Part shown: positions 47,166-56,070 of the stretch, one piece after another
Layout of the letters: every line of letters begins with the position of its first letter
Position numbering within the stretch: position 1 is the stretch's first letter
Source: an uncultured Chelatococcus sp.
GTDB lineage: Bacteria; Pseudomonadota; Alphaproteobacteria; Rhizobiales; Beijerinckiaceae
Length of the DNA: 64,000 nt
Assembly: GCA_937863995.1 (NCBI GenBank)
Contig: CALMIK010000045.1
Coordinates: 62,001-126,000, forward strand
Direction: 5' to 3'
Position numbers and translations under genes: made by a program
Notes under the pieces: generated by a model
What the model was told of the DNA's origin: nothing
Database searches by the model: none
The model's input: the letters and a program-made list of their open reading frames with translations, nothing else

Positions 47166-48437
47166 TCACTCGGCGGCCTGTATCGGCGCGGACCTCGAAT
47201 GTTGCTCCTCATCGCGCAAGGATGCAAGCCGATCCTTGACCACGTCGAGGCCATCGAGAAGGCCGGGAATGACGATCTCGGAAGGCCGGCGCTGGTGCGG
47301 CAGGGCGCGAATCGCCGCCGCCATCCGCGCCGGATCACGCACGCCCCCCTCCTCCGACAGCATGCGCACGAGGCCGATCTGCTCGGCGGCGACGGCGCGG
47401 ATGTGCTGTTCGAGCCGCGGGCGGGTGCGCGGCACGATCAGCGCCCGCTTGTCGAACGACAGCAACTCGCAGAACGTGTTGTAGCCGCCCATGGCCACGA
47501 CGCCGGCGGCGCGGTCGATCAGCACCTCGATCTTGGCGTCGAAACCGATCGCGTCGAGCCTCGGGATGGCGGCGATGCGCGCCATGAAGCCATCGCGCCG
47601 CTCGCGGTTGATGAACGGCCCAAACACGATGAGGGCCGGAATGTCCGGCGCGTCCTGCGTCTCGTAGGCGGAAATCACCCAGTCGATGACATCCTCGCCG
47701 TCGCCGCCGCCGCCCGTCGTCACCAGCACGAACGGGTCGTGGGTGATGTCGGGATAGCGGGAAAGGCGCGATTCGCGCGGCAACTCGCGACGCAGGTAGC
47801 CGGTATAGACGATGCGGCGCGCAGCCTCCGGCGCGAGGCCCAGCCCCGCGAGCGGCTCGTGCACCTGCGGCAGGCCGTAGATCCAGATTTCGTCGTATTG
47901 GCGCGAGAGCACATCGATCACGCCCTTGCGCTCCCACTCGGCCCGGAGCGCCGTCGGATCGTCGAGCACGTCGCGGATGCCGAGCACGCATTTCGCCCCG
48001 CGCCGGCGCAGCAACTCGAGCGCGGGCAGCACTTCGCCGCGAAACCCCGCCGGCTCCTTGTCGACAATGAAAAGGCCGGGGCGGAACGTTTCGGCCGTGC
48101 GGGTGATGATGTCGGCGCGCAGCGCGACCGCCTCATCCAGATCGAGATTGAGATTGAGGCTGCGATAGTCGCCGTCCGGCTGCTTCACGACGCCAGGGAT
48201 GCGCACGTAATCGACACCGGGGCCGAACTCGTAGTTGCCGATCACCGGCGAGCCGGACACGATCAGCACGGAAACGGCCGGATCGTCGTTGACGAGCGCG
48301 TTGGCGATGGCGCAGGCGCGGCGCAGGTGCCCGAGGCCGAACGTATCGTGGCTGTAGATCATCACGCGTTGGGGCAGGCAGCGCCGCGCGCCGCCGTCAT
48401 CACGCGAATATGAAACCACACCGCTCACCGCCGTCAT
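47166..48437 (-). CDS. MurG-like (COG4671-type) glycosyltransferase
   Basis: The 423-residue protein starts at ATG 48437, with GGGAGG 12-15 nt upstream; the longer frame to 48704 is unsupported. It has MIYSHDTFGLGHLRRACAIANAL, SGSPVIGNYEFGPGVDYVRIPGV, VLVTTGGGGDGEDVIDW and VAMGGYNTFCELLSFDKRALIVPR. This is the pattern of predicted glycosyltransferases related to MurG and UDP-GlcNAc 2-epimerase folds. It leads the minus-strand glycan genes and is divergent from the degenerate ABC transporter gene. Confidence 0.87.
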   Translation of the reverse strand: MTAVSGVVSYSRDDGGARRCLPQRVMIYSHDTFGLGHLRRACAIANALVNDDPAVSVLIVSGSPVIGNYEFGPGVDYVRIPGVVKQPDGDYRSLNLNLDLDEAVALRADIITRTAETFRPGLFIVDKEPAGFRGEVLPALELLRRRGAKCVLGIRDVLDDPTALRAEWERKGVIDVLSRQYDEIWIYGLPQVHEPLAGLGLAPEAARRIVYTGYLRRELPRESRLSRYPDITHDPFVLVTTGGGGDGEDVIDWVISAYETQDAPDIPALIVFGPFINRERRDGFMARIAAIPRLDAIGFDAKIEVLIDRAAGVVAMGGYNTFCELLSFDKRALIVPRTRPRLEQHIRAVAAEQIGLVRMLSEEGGVRDPARMAAAIRALPHQRRPSEIVIPGLLDGLDVVKDRLASLRDEEQHSRSAPIQAAE

Positions 48438-48733
48438 TGAAGGCAGCCTCCCGATACCATAGACATCACGGGACGCACGATCCGGCGCATCCGCCGCGCA
48501 GAATGAACGGGAACGCGGCCACAGGCAATCATCCGCATCAAGGGACAAGCAAATAAAATACTGCACGGGCTGAAACGCGCGGCGGCATGGCCGGCGGCCG
48601 GGCGAGAATCGCATCCCCGGCGGCGAGAACGTTGCGCCAGGCCCGGAATATCGCCTATTTGTAGCAAACACCGCCTTTTTCCGGTCAGAGAAGGCGCCAG
48701 CCAAGCTTACCGCGCGGCGGTCGGGAGACTGTT

Positions 48734-51445
48734 TTGGAAAGATCGCTGTTCCACTATATCTGGCGCCATTCCCGGCGCGACCAGATCGCGATCTTCATCG
48801 TCGTCATCGCATCGCTGCCGTTTTATTTCATGTCGCTCGACCTGCCCAAGCGCATCGTCAACGACGCCATCATGGGCAACGCCTTCGCGGGCGGCGTGAG
48901 CGAAGTCGTGTTCCTCGACCTCGATTTCACCTGGCCCGACTTCATGGGCGGCGGCACCGTGATGCTGTTTCCCGGCATGACGGTCGGCCAGATGGGGCTG
49001 CTGTTCGGCCTCTCCGGCCTGTTCCTGTTCTATGTGTGCATCAACGGCGCCTTCAAGTACTGGATCAACATCGCCAAGGGGGCGCTGGGCGAGCGCATGC
49101 TGCGGCGGCTGCGCTTCGACCTGTTCTCCATCACCCTGCGCTTCACGCCGGATACGCTGCGCACCACGAAGGCGTCCGAGACGGCCACCATCATCAAGGA
49201 CGAGGTCGAGCCCATCGGCGGCTTCATCGGCGACGCTTTCGTGCAGCCGCTGATGCTGTCGAGCCAGGCGCTGACGGCCATGGTCTTCATCATGCTGCAG
49301 AGCGTGCCGCTCGGGCTTGTGGTGCTTCTCGTCGTCGGGGTCCAGTTCACCGTCATCCCGCGTCTGCGGCGGGTGCAACTGCGGCTCGGCAAGGAGCGCC
49401 AGCTCGCCTCGCGGCTGCTGGCCGGGCGCATCGGTGAGGTCGTCGACGGCATGGACGCCGTCCACACCCACGGCACGGAAAGGTGGGAGAAGTCCGAGAT
49501 CGGCGAGCGCCTCTACCACCTGTTCGACCTGCGCTTCCGCATCTACAAATGGAAGTTCATGGTCAAGTTCCTGAACAACTTCCTGTCGCAACTCACGCCG
49601 TTCTTCTTCTACGCCATCGGCGGCTATTTCGCGCTCACGGGGCGGCTCGACATCGGCCAGCTCGTCGCCGTCATCGCCGCCTACCGCGACCTGCCCCCGC
49701 CACTCAAGGAACTGATCGACTGGGACCAGCAGCGCCTCGACGTGCAGATCAAGTACGATCAGATCATCCAGCAGTTCATGCCCGAGCGCCTGCTGCCGGA
49801 GCATGAACCGGCGACGGCCGCGCTCACCGAACTCCACCTCGCCGGCCCGGTCTCGATCGAGAACCTGCGCGTGCAGGACCAGCACGGCACGGTGCTCGTG
49901 GAAGACGCCACCCTGTCGTGGCCTTATCCGGGCTGCGTCGCCCTCGTCGCGCGCGGCGACGGAGCGGCGCTCGCCGCTCCCCATGCGGTCGCCGAGGTTC
50001 TGGCGCGGCGCATCCTCCCCGCCGGAGGGCGCATCACCGTCGCCGGACACGACTTCCTCTCCCTACCGGAGGATGTCACCGGCCGGCGCATCGCCTATGT
50101 CGGCACGCAGCCGCGCCTGTTTCCCGGCAGCCTGCGCCATAATCTGCTCTATGGCGTGCTACACAAGCCGGCGCAAATCGAAACCGCCGCGAGCGCGTTC
50201 GGCGACGGCGGCGACAAGACGCGCGTCTCGGAGGCGCTGCGTACCGGCAATCCGCTCGACACGCCGGAAGACGACTGGATCGACCATTCCGCCATCGGCA
50301 TGCTCTCTCCCTCCGAGCTCGACGCGCTGCTGCTGCGCCACCTCGCCCTTGCCGGCCTGGAGGACGACACGTTCCACTTCGGCATCCACGGCTGGGTGGA
50401 CACGGTGCGTTATCCCGAGCTCGGCAAGCGAATCGTCGAAGCGCGGCAACACCTGCGCGCGCGCCTGTCGGAATGCGGCATGACGGGCCTCATCGAGGCG
50501 TTCGACGAAAAGACCTACGCCAACCAGGCCAGCATCGGCGAGAACCTGCTTTTCGGCGCGTCGCGCAGCCCGCAGTTCACCGGCCAGGGCCGGGCGCGCA
50601 ATCCGCTGATCCTGAAAGCGCTCGATGCCGAGCAGCTCACCGGCGACCTGATCGGCATCGGCGCCGGCATCACGGCGGCGATGATGGAGATCTTCTCGGA
50701 ACTGCCGCCGGGGCACGCGCTCGTGACGCAGTTCTCCTTCCTCGCCTCGGAGCAGACCGTCGATTACGACGAAGCGTTGCGCCGCTACCAGGCAGGCGGC
50801 CTGCGGCGCCTCAGGGCGGACGACCGCGTGCTGCTGCTGACGCCGGCTCTCGACTATATCGAACCGCGTCACCGCCTCGGCTTCCTCGACGATGGGCTGC
50901 GCCAGCGCATTCTCGCCGCGCGCTGGCGTCTGCGCGCCGACATCGACCGCGCCGGCGAGCCCTGCGACCTCGAACCCTACCGCGCCGACGCCCTGTGCCA
51001 TAACGCCATGCTGCGCGACAACCTGCTGTTCGGCCGCCTCGACGCCAGCATCGCCAATGCCCGCCAGAGCATCAGCGCGGTGGTCACCGATGTCATCGAA
51101 GATCTCAACCTGCGTCCGGCCGTCAGCGCCGTCGGCCTTGATTTCGATGTCGGGCCGGGCGGACGCCTCCTGACAGCCCGGCAGCGGGCAGGGGTCGAAT
51201 TGGCGCGCAACACGGTCAAGCAGCCCGATATCCTGATTCTCGACGGCGGCCTCGGCGCCTATTCCGCATCGGAAGCCTCCGTCATCCACGAGCGCGTGGT
51301 TGCGTTGCTCCAGAACCGCAGCATGATTGTCGTGGCGGGCGAAAACACCGATCTCGAGAGCTTCGACGCCGTCGTCACCTTCGACGATAGCGGCGCCGTC
51401 ACGACAACCGTCCCCGGCGACCTTCCCCTGCGCGCCGGCGCATGA
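48734..51445 (+). CDS. ABC-transporter-like protein with fully decayed ATPase motifs
   Basis: A 903-residue protein from TTG 48734 (CGGGAGACTGTT upstream). Residues 1-320 form an ABC exporter-type membrane domain. In the NBD region (from 373) the Walker A position reads ARGDGAALAAP (no Lys), the signature reads LLTARQRAG, Walker B reads ILILDGG (no Glu), and the switch His is Gly (VVAGEN). About 320 extra residues lie between the first and last thirds of the NBD. The NxLL(Y/F)G segment that follows the Q-loop in ABC proteins occurs three times (470-474, 604-608, 763-767), suggesting internal duplication. It probably does not hydrolyse ATP. Confidence 0.85.
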   Translation: MERSLFHYIWRHSRRDQIAIFIVVIASLPFYFMSLDLPKRIVNDAIMGNAFAGGVSEVVFLDLDFTWPDFMGGGTVMLFPGMTVGQMGLLFGLSGLFLFYVCINGAFKYWINIAKGALGERMLRRLRFDLFSITLRFTPDTLRTTKASETATIIKDEVEPIGGFIGDAFVQPLMLSSQALTAMVFIMLQSVPLGLVVLLVVGVQFTVIPRLRRVQLRLGKERQLASRLLAGRIGEVVDGMDAVHTHGTERWEKSEIGERLYHLFDLRFRIYKWKFMVKFLNNFLSQLTPFFFYAIGGYFALTGRLDIGQLVAVIAAYRDLPPPLKELIDWDQQRLDVQIKYDQIIQQFMPERLLPEHEPATAALTELHLAGPVSIENLRVQDQHGTVLVEDATLSWPYPGCVALVARGDGAALAAPHAVAEVLARRILPAGGRITVAGHDFLSLPEDVTGRRIAYVGTQPRLFPGSLRHNLLYGVLHKPAQIETAASAFGDGGDKTRVSEALRTGNPLDTPEDDWIDHSAIGMLSPSELDALLLRHLALAGLEDDTFHFGIHGWVDTVRYPELGKRIVEARQHLRARLSECGMTGLIEAFDEKTYANQASIGENLLFGASRSPQFTGQGRARNPLILKALDAEQLTGDLIGIGAGITAAMMEIFSELPPGHALVTQFSFLASEQTVDYDEALRRYQAGGLRRLRADDRVLLLTPALDYIEPRHRLGFLDDGLRQRILAARWRLRADIDRAGEPCDLEPYRADALCHNAMLRDNLLFGRLDASIANARQSISAVVTDVIEDLNLRPAVSAVGLDFDVGPGGRLLTARQRAGVELARNTVKQPDILILDGGLGAYSASEASVIHERVVALLQNRSMIVVAGENTDLESFDAVVTFDDSGAVTTTVPGDLPLRAGA

Positions 51446-51590
51446 CGGACGGCGCTCGAAGCAGCGTGGCTTGAATCGCCCCGGTCCGGCCGAAATGAGA
51501 GCGCTCCAGCGCACGTATCTCCACCGATCACGCTTTATTTGTCGCCGGCGCCAGCCTATCGTCAGAAGACGAGCGATGCGGAGTGCCTGG

Positions 51591-52034
51591 ATGAGCCTCA
51601 ATGCCGAAGCCCAGATCCTGAGACAGGTTCCGATGTTTCGGAACCTCGACACCAGCCGCCTCAAGCTGCTGGCCTTTACCAGCGAGCGGATGCGCCTGCC
51701 TGCCGGGCAAATCCTGTTCCGGCGCGGCGACACCTCCGATGCTGCCTATGTCGTGCTGGACGGCAAGGCCGAGGTGTTCTTCGAGGCGCTCTCCGGCACC
51801 GTCAAGGTGACGGAACTCGGCCCGCACGATCTCATCGGTGAAATGGGCGTGCTGGGAGAAATTCCGCGCTCCGCCTCGGTGCGCGCGGTGACGGACCTGC
51901 TGGTGCTGCGCATCGACAAGCAAGTGTTCATCGAACTGCTGGAGCAGTTTCCCCGCATAGCCATCGATGTCATGCGCGAACTCGCCCACCGGCTGGAGCG
52001 CACCACGGAGCGCCTCGCCTCCATTTCCAAATAA
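51591..52034 (+). CDS. Cyclic nucleotide-binding domain protein
   Basis: A 147-residue protein that is essentially one cNMP-binding fold: MFRNLDTSRLKLLAFTSERMRLPAG, LFRRGDTSDAAYVVLDGKAEVF, DLIGEMGVLGEIPRSASVRAV (phosphate-binding cassette with the RSASVRA Arg) and a C-terminal helix. No DNA-binding HTH follows, so it is a sensor or regulatory subunit, not a Crp/Fnr factor. ATG 51591 has GGAG upstream; 51576 is an alternative. It follows the degenerate ABC gene by 146 nt on the same strand, suggesting functional linkage. Confidence 0.85.
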   Translation: MSLNAEAQILRQVPMFRNLDTSRLKLLAFTSERMRLPAGQILFRRGDTSDAAYVVLDGKAEVFFEALSGTVKVTELGPHDLIGEMGVLGEIPRSASVRAVTDLLVLRIDKQVFIELLEQFPRIAIDVMRELAHRLERTTERLASISK

Positions 52035-52075
52035 GCAAACACCAGACCGGGCCGCCGGCAGAAGCAAGGCCCGCA

Positions 52076-52112
52076 AAAACAAAACGCCCTCCGGCGGGAA
52101 AGCCGGAAGGCG
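52076..52112 (-). terminator. Intrinsic terminator of the porin gene
   Basis: A GC-rich stem (GCCTTCCGGC/GCCGGAGGGC on the minus strand, one mismatch) is followed by GTTTTGTTTTT on the minus strand. It lies in the convergent gap after the cNMP-binding protein and may also serve the plus strand. Confidence 0.75.
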
Positions 52113-52159
52113 CTGTGTCACGTCGCCGCCCGGCAAACCGGGCGGCATGATCGTGCCGA

Positions 52160-53458
52160 TCAGAAGTCGCGCTGCACGCGCAGACGGCCCTGGATCGAGT
52201 CTTCGGACTTCTGGCCCTTGCGGAAGAAGTCGAAAGCCGGAGCGAAGTGACGCTTCTCAGCCTTGGTGTAGAGCACCTCGACGCCGATGTCGAAAGCCTT
52301 GACCGGCGACCACACGACGTTCGAGCCAACGGCCCACGCGTCGAAGTTGCGGATGTTGGTGTTGTTCAGGTTGGCGAGCTTGGCCTCGTGCGAGTAGTTC
52401 ACGCCGGTGTAGCTGCCCCACACGCTCTGGCGCACGGAAGGCGTCCAGTAGTGCAGCAGGCCGCCGGTGACGTTCCAGCCCTTGGTGCTCTTGATCGAAC
52501 CGTTGGCGATCACGCCATCGTTAGCGGTCACGTTGAAGTTGGCCGAAGAGACCGAACCGATGCCGAGGTAGTTCAGGGCGCCGTCAGCGTAGGCGGCCTG
52601 CAGCCAGAGCTTGTCGCCGGCGGAGAGCGCGGGCAGCTTGACCTGGACGCCACCCTGAACGGCGAAGCCGTACTTGGTGTCGACGCGCTGGGCGAACGGA
52701 CCCGTGAGGGCGATGGTGTTCAGCTGGTGCAGAACGCCGGAGAGCTGAGCGGAGCCCCAGTCCTGATCGACGCGCAGGACGCCGACGACGTCAGGCGTGC
52801 GCTGACCGGCGACGCTGTAGCTCGTCGAGTTGAGGTTGCGGGTGTTGCGGTCCTCGACCGAGATCGTGGCCGAGAAGCCCGAACCGAACGTCGCCGTGTA
52901 GGCGAGCAGGTTGTTGACGGTATCCGAACCGGCGGACGACAGGAAGCCCGAACCCCAGTTCAGGTCGGAAGCGTAGAAGTCGAAGAACGACTGCGTGCGA
53001 CCGGCGGTGATGCCGGCCCACTGGACGTAGGCGCGGTCGAGAGAGGCCTTCGTGCCGCTCGTGGAGCTGACGCTGCCGGTGTCGTGGTCGATCTGGTAAC
53101 GCAGGAACGTGCGCAGCGTGCCGTAGTCGGTCGGCGTGCGGACGTCGACCTCGAGGCGGGCGCGGGCGCGGAAGCCGGTCACGTCCTTGTCGCGGCCGTT
53201 GCGGCGGGTAACGATGCCGCCGACGACAACGTCCGAACCCTTGGGCTGGGCGTAGGTGTAGTCAGCGCGGACGCGGCCGCCGATCTTGATGCAGCTGTCG
53301 CCGCCGGGAATGTAGAAGAAGCCGGCGCCATGCGCCGAGCAAACGCGCACGTATTCGACGGGAGCGGACTTGGCGACCGGCAGATCAGCAGCCTGCACGC
53401 CAGACACGGCCATCAGGCCGGCGGCGGATGCCAGAAGAAGGCTCTTTGCAATCTTCAT
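52160..53458 (-). CDS. Omp2b-type outer-membrane porin
   Basis: Trimeric general porin of Hyphomicrobiales. The 432-residue precursor from ATG 53458 (TTGGAG upstream) has a classical signal peptide ending VSGVQAAD, then the family start LPVAKSAPVEYVRVCSAHGAGFFYIPGGDSCIKIGGRVRADYTY with its two conserved cysteines. Alternating amphipathic strands follow, and the chain ends with a terminal Phe (RLRVQRDF), the Bam recognition signal. The 5' region contains TTGACA on the minus strand (53640-53645) but no convincing -10. Confidence 0.93.
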   Translation of the reverse strand: MKIAKSLLLASAAGLMAVSGVQAADLPVAKSAPVEYVRVCSAHGAGFFYIPGGDSCIKIGGRVRADYTYAQPKGSDVVVGGIVTRRNGRDKDVTGFRARARLEVDVRTPTDYGTLRTFLRYQIDHDTGSVSSTSGTKASLDRAYVQWAGITAGRTQSFFDFYASDLNWGSGFLSSAGSDTVNNLLAYTATFGSGFSATISVEDRNTRNLNSTSYSVAGQRTPDVVGVLRVDQDWGSAQLSGVLHQLNTIALTGPFAQRVDTKYGFAVQGGVQVKLPALSAGDKLWLQAAYADGALNYLGIGSVSSANFNVTANDGVIANGSIKSTKGWNVTGGLLHYWTPSVRQSVWGSYTGVNYSHEAKLANLNNTNIRNFDAWAVGSNVVWSPVKAFDIGVEVLYTKAEKRHFAPAFDFFRKGQKSEDSIQGRLRVQRDF

Positions 53459-54370
53459 AATTGTTGTTCTCCAAAAGCAATGTTTATTAGCCAAAAAGCC
53501 GGCAGCAAGCCTGGACTTGCACGGCAAACCGCAATTGCAGCGTCTCATTTGCTTCCAAGAATCAACGAGAGCAGCGCAACCTCTGCCCTGCAAGGTGATT
53601 CATTCGCTGGGGCAACACAAGCCTGTGACATGACATATTTGTCAATTTACGACCAATTCTAACGCCATGTTGCACAAATGACGCTAGATCACGCCGGATA
53701 AGCCGCACCCCTTAATGAATCGCGGCTTTTCCCACCCGGGAACGGGGGTGTGAAGCGGCAGCGTTAACTATCATCGCCGCACGCATGATCCTGCCATGTC
53801 GCACTATCGACGATGCATTGCCACAGAATGAGCAATCACGCTGCAAGTCATAACGATTATCCGTCCGGCATATAGTTGCTGCTCCGGAGAATTGTCAGAA
53901 GATGAAGGTGAAGGGCAGCTATCCCGGACCGTTTTCGCCACGCAAGAAATGACGCCGCATCGGCGCGCCGTCGGCGCACACGAAAAGCGTTCCATCAAAC
54001 CGAATCGAGATCAGAGGATTGGGATCAGAGGGGGAAACAAGCCGGCACTGACACCTGCATTGACCGCCATTCCAGCGGCACAAGTCACGGGCGAGCTGAT
54101 GGCAGGTGGAGACCCGCGAATTCCGGTATCTGCATCGGATTTCCCGGCTTTGCGGGAAAAACGGAAGCTTTCGATGAAAGCAGCCCCCCAAACGCAGTTT
54201 TAACTGAGGAGCCGGAAACGAAAATATCGTGGTCTGTCAACACCATCCCGACCATCGGTGGGGATAAGCGACGCGCTAACGTCGGGACGCAAGGGGCGCA
54301 GGAAAACGTGAATGTTTTCCGTAGCGCGGCCCGTAAAGATAAGCGTCTTTATTTAAGTTATTGATTTAAA
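53459..54370. other. Long non-coding region between porin and tRNA-Pro
   Basis: About 910 nt without a convincing gene. The porin side is AT-rich leader and promoter sequence with a TGACA-TAT-TTGTCA palindrome near 53631-53645. The middle holds two overlapping opposite frames of about 90-100 codons that I do not accept. The tRNA side has a perfect 7-bp hairpin GGAAAAC-GTGAAT-GTTTTCC (54301-54320) and the attachment-like motif next to tRNA-Pro. Confidence 0.55.
54353..54364 (-). other. Attachment-site-like TCAATAACTTAA after tRNA-Pro
   Basis: Read on the tRNA strand, CCA is followed by six nt (TTTAAA) and then TCAATAACTTAA, identical in sequence and distance to the motif after tRNA-Thr at 32678-32689. 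Confidence 0.45.
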
Positions 54371-54447
54371 TGGTCGGAGCGAGAGGATTCGAACCTCCGA
54401 CCCCCTCGTCCCGAACGAGGTGCGCTACCAGACTGCGCTACGCTCCG
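54371..54447 (-). tRNA. tRNA-Pro (anticodon CGG)
   Basis: Cloverleaf on the minus strand: acceptor CGGAGCG/CGCTCCG, anticodon stem CCTCG/CGAGG with loop TTCGGGA, T arm with GTTCGAATC, encoded CCA (complement of 54371-54373). 77 nt including CCA. Confidence 0.96.
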
Positions 54448-54710
54448 CCATAATGGTTGGCCGCCACAACCGAACGTTGCCGGCGCCCAACAGAGTTTGC
54501 CTTATAGCGCCCTGATTCCGGCTCCGCAAGCATCTGCGGAAAATTTTTCAACGCTCGGTGGACAGTTCGTCATCCACCACCGATCCGCTAACCGGAAACG
54601 GCGATGGTCAGGGCCTCGCCGGTCGTTTTCAAGTCGGCAACTGCCATTGAAAACGAGACGGCTCGGCAAGCGGAGGAACCCCTACGCCCGCCGAACCGCC
54701 CCAAAGCTCA

Positions 54711-54986
54711 TCAGTTGCAGCGCTGGTAGCGACGGCCCTGATACCAGTATTCCTCGCAGCGGGGAGCCGTTGCGGCGCCCACGATGGCGCCGCCCGCAGC
54801 GCCGATCGCGCCACCCGCCAGCGCTCCACCGGCGCGGCCGGTCGCGAGACCGCCAACCAGAGCGCCGCCGGCGCCGCCGATCAGCGCGCCACCCACGGCA
54901 CGGTCCGTCGGGTTGCTTGTGTTGCAAGCCACCAAGCCGGCAGCCAGCATGGAAATAATGGAAACCTTAACCAGAATATTGCGCAT
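54711..54986 (-). CDS. Small glycine-zipper lipoprotein
   Basis: The 91-residue protein has a lipoprotein signal ([18 protein letters not shown], Cys21) followed by a long Gly/Ala-zipper segment ([27 protein letters not shown] and [13 protein letters not shown]) and a short C-terminal domain with two cysteines ([15 protein letters not shown]). The layout resembles glycine-zipper outer-membrane lipoproteins (SlyB/YMGG-like), which affect envelope integrity. Exact function unknown. A GAGG ribosome binding site precedes ATG 54986. Confidence 0.85.
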   Translation of the reverse strand: MRNILVKVSIISMLAAGLVACNTSNPTDRAVGGALIGGAGGALVGGLATGRAGGALAGGAIGAAGGAIVGAATAPRCEEYWYQGRRYQRCN

Positions 54987-55046
54987 CTCAGTGCCTCCTC
55001 AACTTTCAAATAGAACAGTGCGGCGCGCTCACGCACGCGGCGGCTG

Positions 55047-55451
55047 TTACGCTGCGCCCGGCGTCGCGGCGCGGCCAGCCGACGCAGGCTGAACCTGCGC
55101 ACCGTTACCGGCACCCGCCGCGCGGTAGCGCTTGGACAGCAGGGTGACATCCTGCCCGACGCTGTCGAGCAGGTCGATGAGCCAGACCTGCTCCTTGCCG
55201 ACAGCATCCGTCACGCTCTGGCGGATGATCTCCAGCTTGGCCGCGACCTCATATTCGTTGCGCGCCGCAAGACCGCCGACGGCCCGCTCGATGGATTTCA
55301 GCTCGCGCAGCAGTTCGTCGCGCAGCGAGCGCTGATCCTCTGCGTTGATCAGCGGCGAATCGAGCATGCCGCGCAGCGCCGCCCAGCGTAAACCGAATGA
55401 AGAAACCGTATTCTGCTGGTCGTGTTCGGCGTGCGATGTAAGAGAAGTCAT
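55047..55451 (-). CDS. Helical protein of unknown function
   Basis: A 134-residue protein from ATG 55451 (GGAGCATCAG upstream); the longer frame to 55583 is unsupported. It is predicted by eye to be mostly helical (RSLRDELLRELKSIERAVGGL; YEVAAKLEIIRQSVTDAVGKEQVWLIDLLDSVGQD) with a low-complexity Ala/Gly/Pro tail. No family is recognised. It lies where chvG would be expected after chvI, but it has none of the features of a histidine kinase. Confidence 0.65.
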   Translation of the reverse strand: MTSLTSHAEHDQQNTVSSFGLRWAALRGMLDSPLINAEDQRSLRDELLRELKSIERAVGGLAARNEYEVAAKLEIIRQSVTDAVGKEQVWLIDLLDSVGQDVTLLSKRYRAAGAGNGAQVQPASAGRAATPGAA

Positions 55452-56070
55452 TCTGATGCTCCGAATGCGTTGCGGCCAATCGCCAGAGACTGTTCCATTC
55501 CCCGCCGCGAGGCCCGGAAAACCCGCGAACCCGGCGAGGCCGAAACGAAACCCGTCCCGGCGGTTGCAGGCGCGGACCTTCACGCCAGTCCGCCAGGATG
55601 CGTTTCACAATGGTCACACGTTCCCAAAAGAACGTTAACCAAATGCGTCAGCGTGAATCAGGCTGTGCGCCTTTCCCCAAGGTAGAGGTGAAACCAGCGA
55701 ACAAAGCACGTTTTCCGGCATGATCGGAAAGCGCACCAACCGTTCCATCGGCCACCGCCGCCCGTAGCTCAAAACAGACAGCCTGCGATATTACTCGATA
55801 CCGCAACACGTAAACTAATGAAACACCTCCCGCGCCAAATCATCACACGCGCAACAGGAGAATCATGCTTCCACGATTCTGGTTTCGCATACGTTGTTCT
55901 GAAAAGCCCGCCGGCCGGCATCGGCGAAAGACGCAAAGCCGGCAAACGCGCTCAGCTGGGAGCTTCCACTTCGCATGGAAACTTCCTGTTTCTAGCGGAA
56001 TAATCCGCCGGGTCGGGATTGGTTCCATGAGAGACCGTGGCCGGCGGCAGCCCCCCCCGCCGGCGAGGGC
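55452..56070. other. Intergenic region downstream of chvI
   Basis: About 620 nt without an acceptable gene. Short plus-strand frames (for example 55818-56003) lack ribosome binding sites and conserved features. The chvI-proximal end holds the GC hairpin at 56041-56063. The rest includes AT-rich tracts near 55610-55830. Confidence 0.55.
56041..56063 (-). terminator. GC hairpin with an eight-C tract after chvI
   Basis: CCGGCGG (56041-56047) pairs with CCGCCGG (56057-56063). The intervening and adjoining sequence includes eight consecutive C (56051-56058). The structure lies just downstream of the chvI stop at 56071; it has no U-run. Confidence 0.4.

Noticed and set aside
48438..48704. N-terminal extension of the COG4671-like glycosyltransferase frame
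   Set aside because: The extra 89 codons show no conserved pattern, and a GGGAGG site precedes the internal ATG at 48437.
53892..54203. Small plus-strand frame (103 codons) and an opposite frame (53919-54191) near tRNA-Pro
   Set aside because: Neither has a ribosome binding site nor a recognisable domain, and each is the shadow of the other. The composition looks like intergenic or degraded sequence, so I left it as part of the non-coding region.
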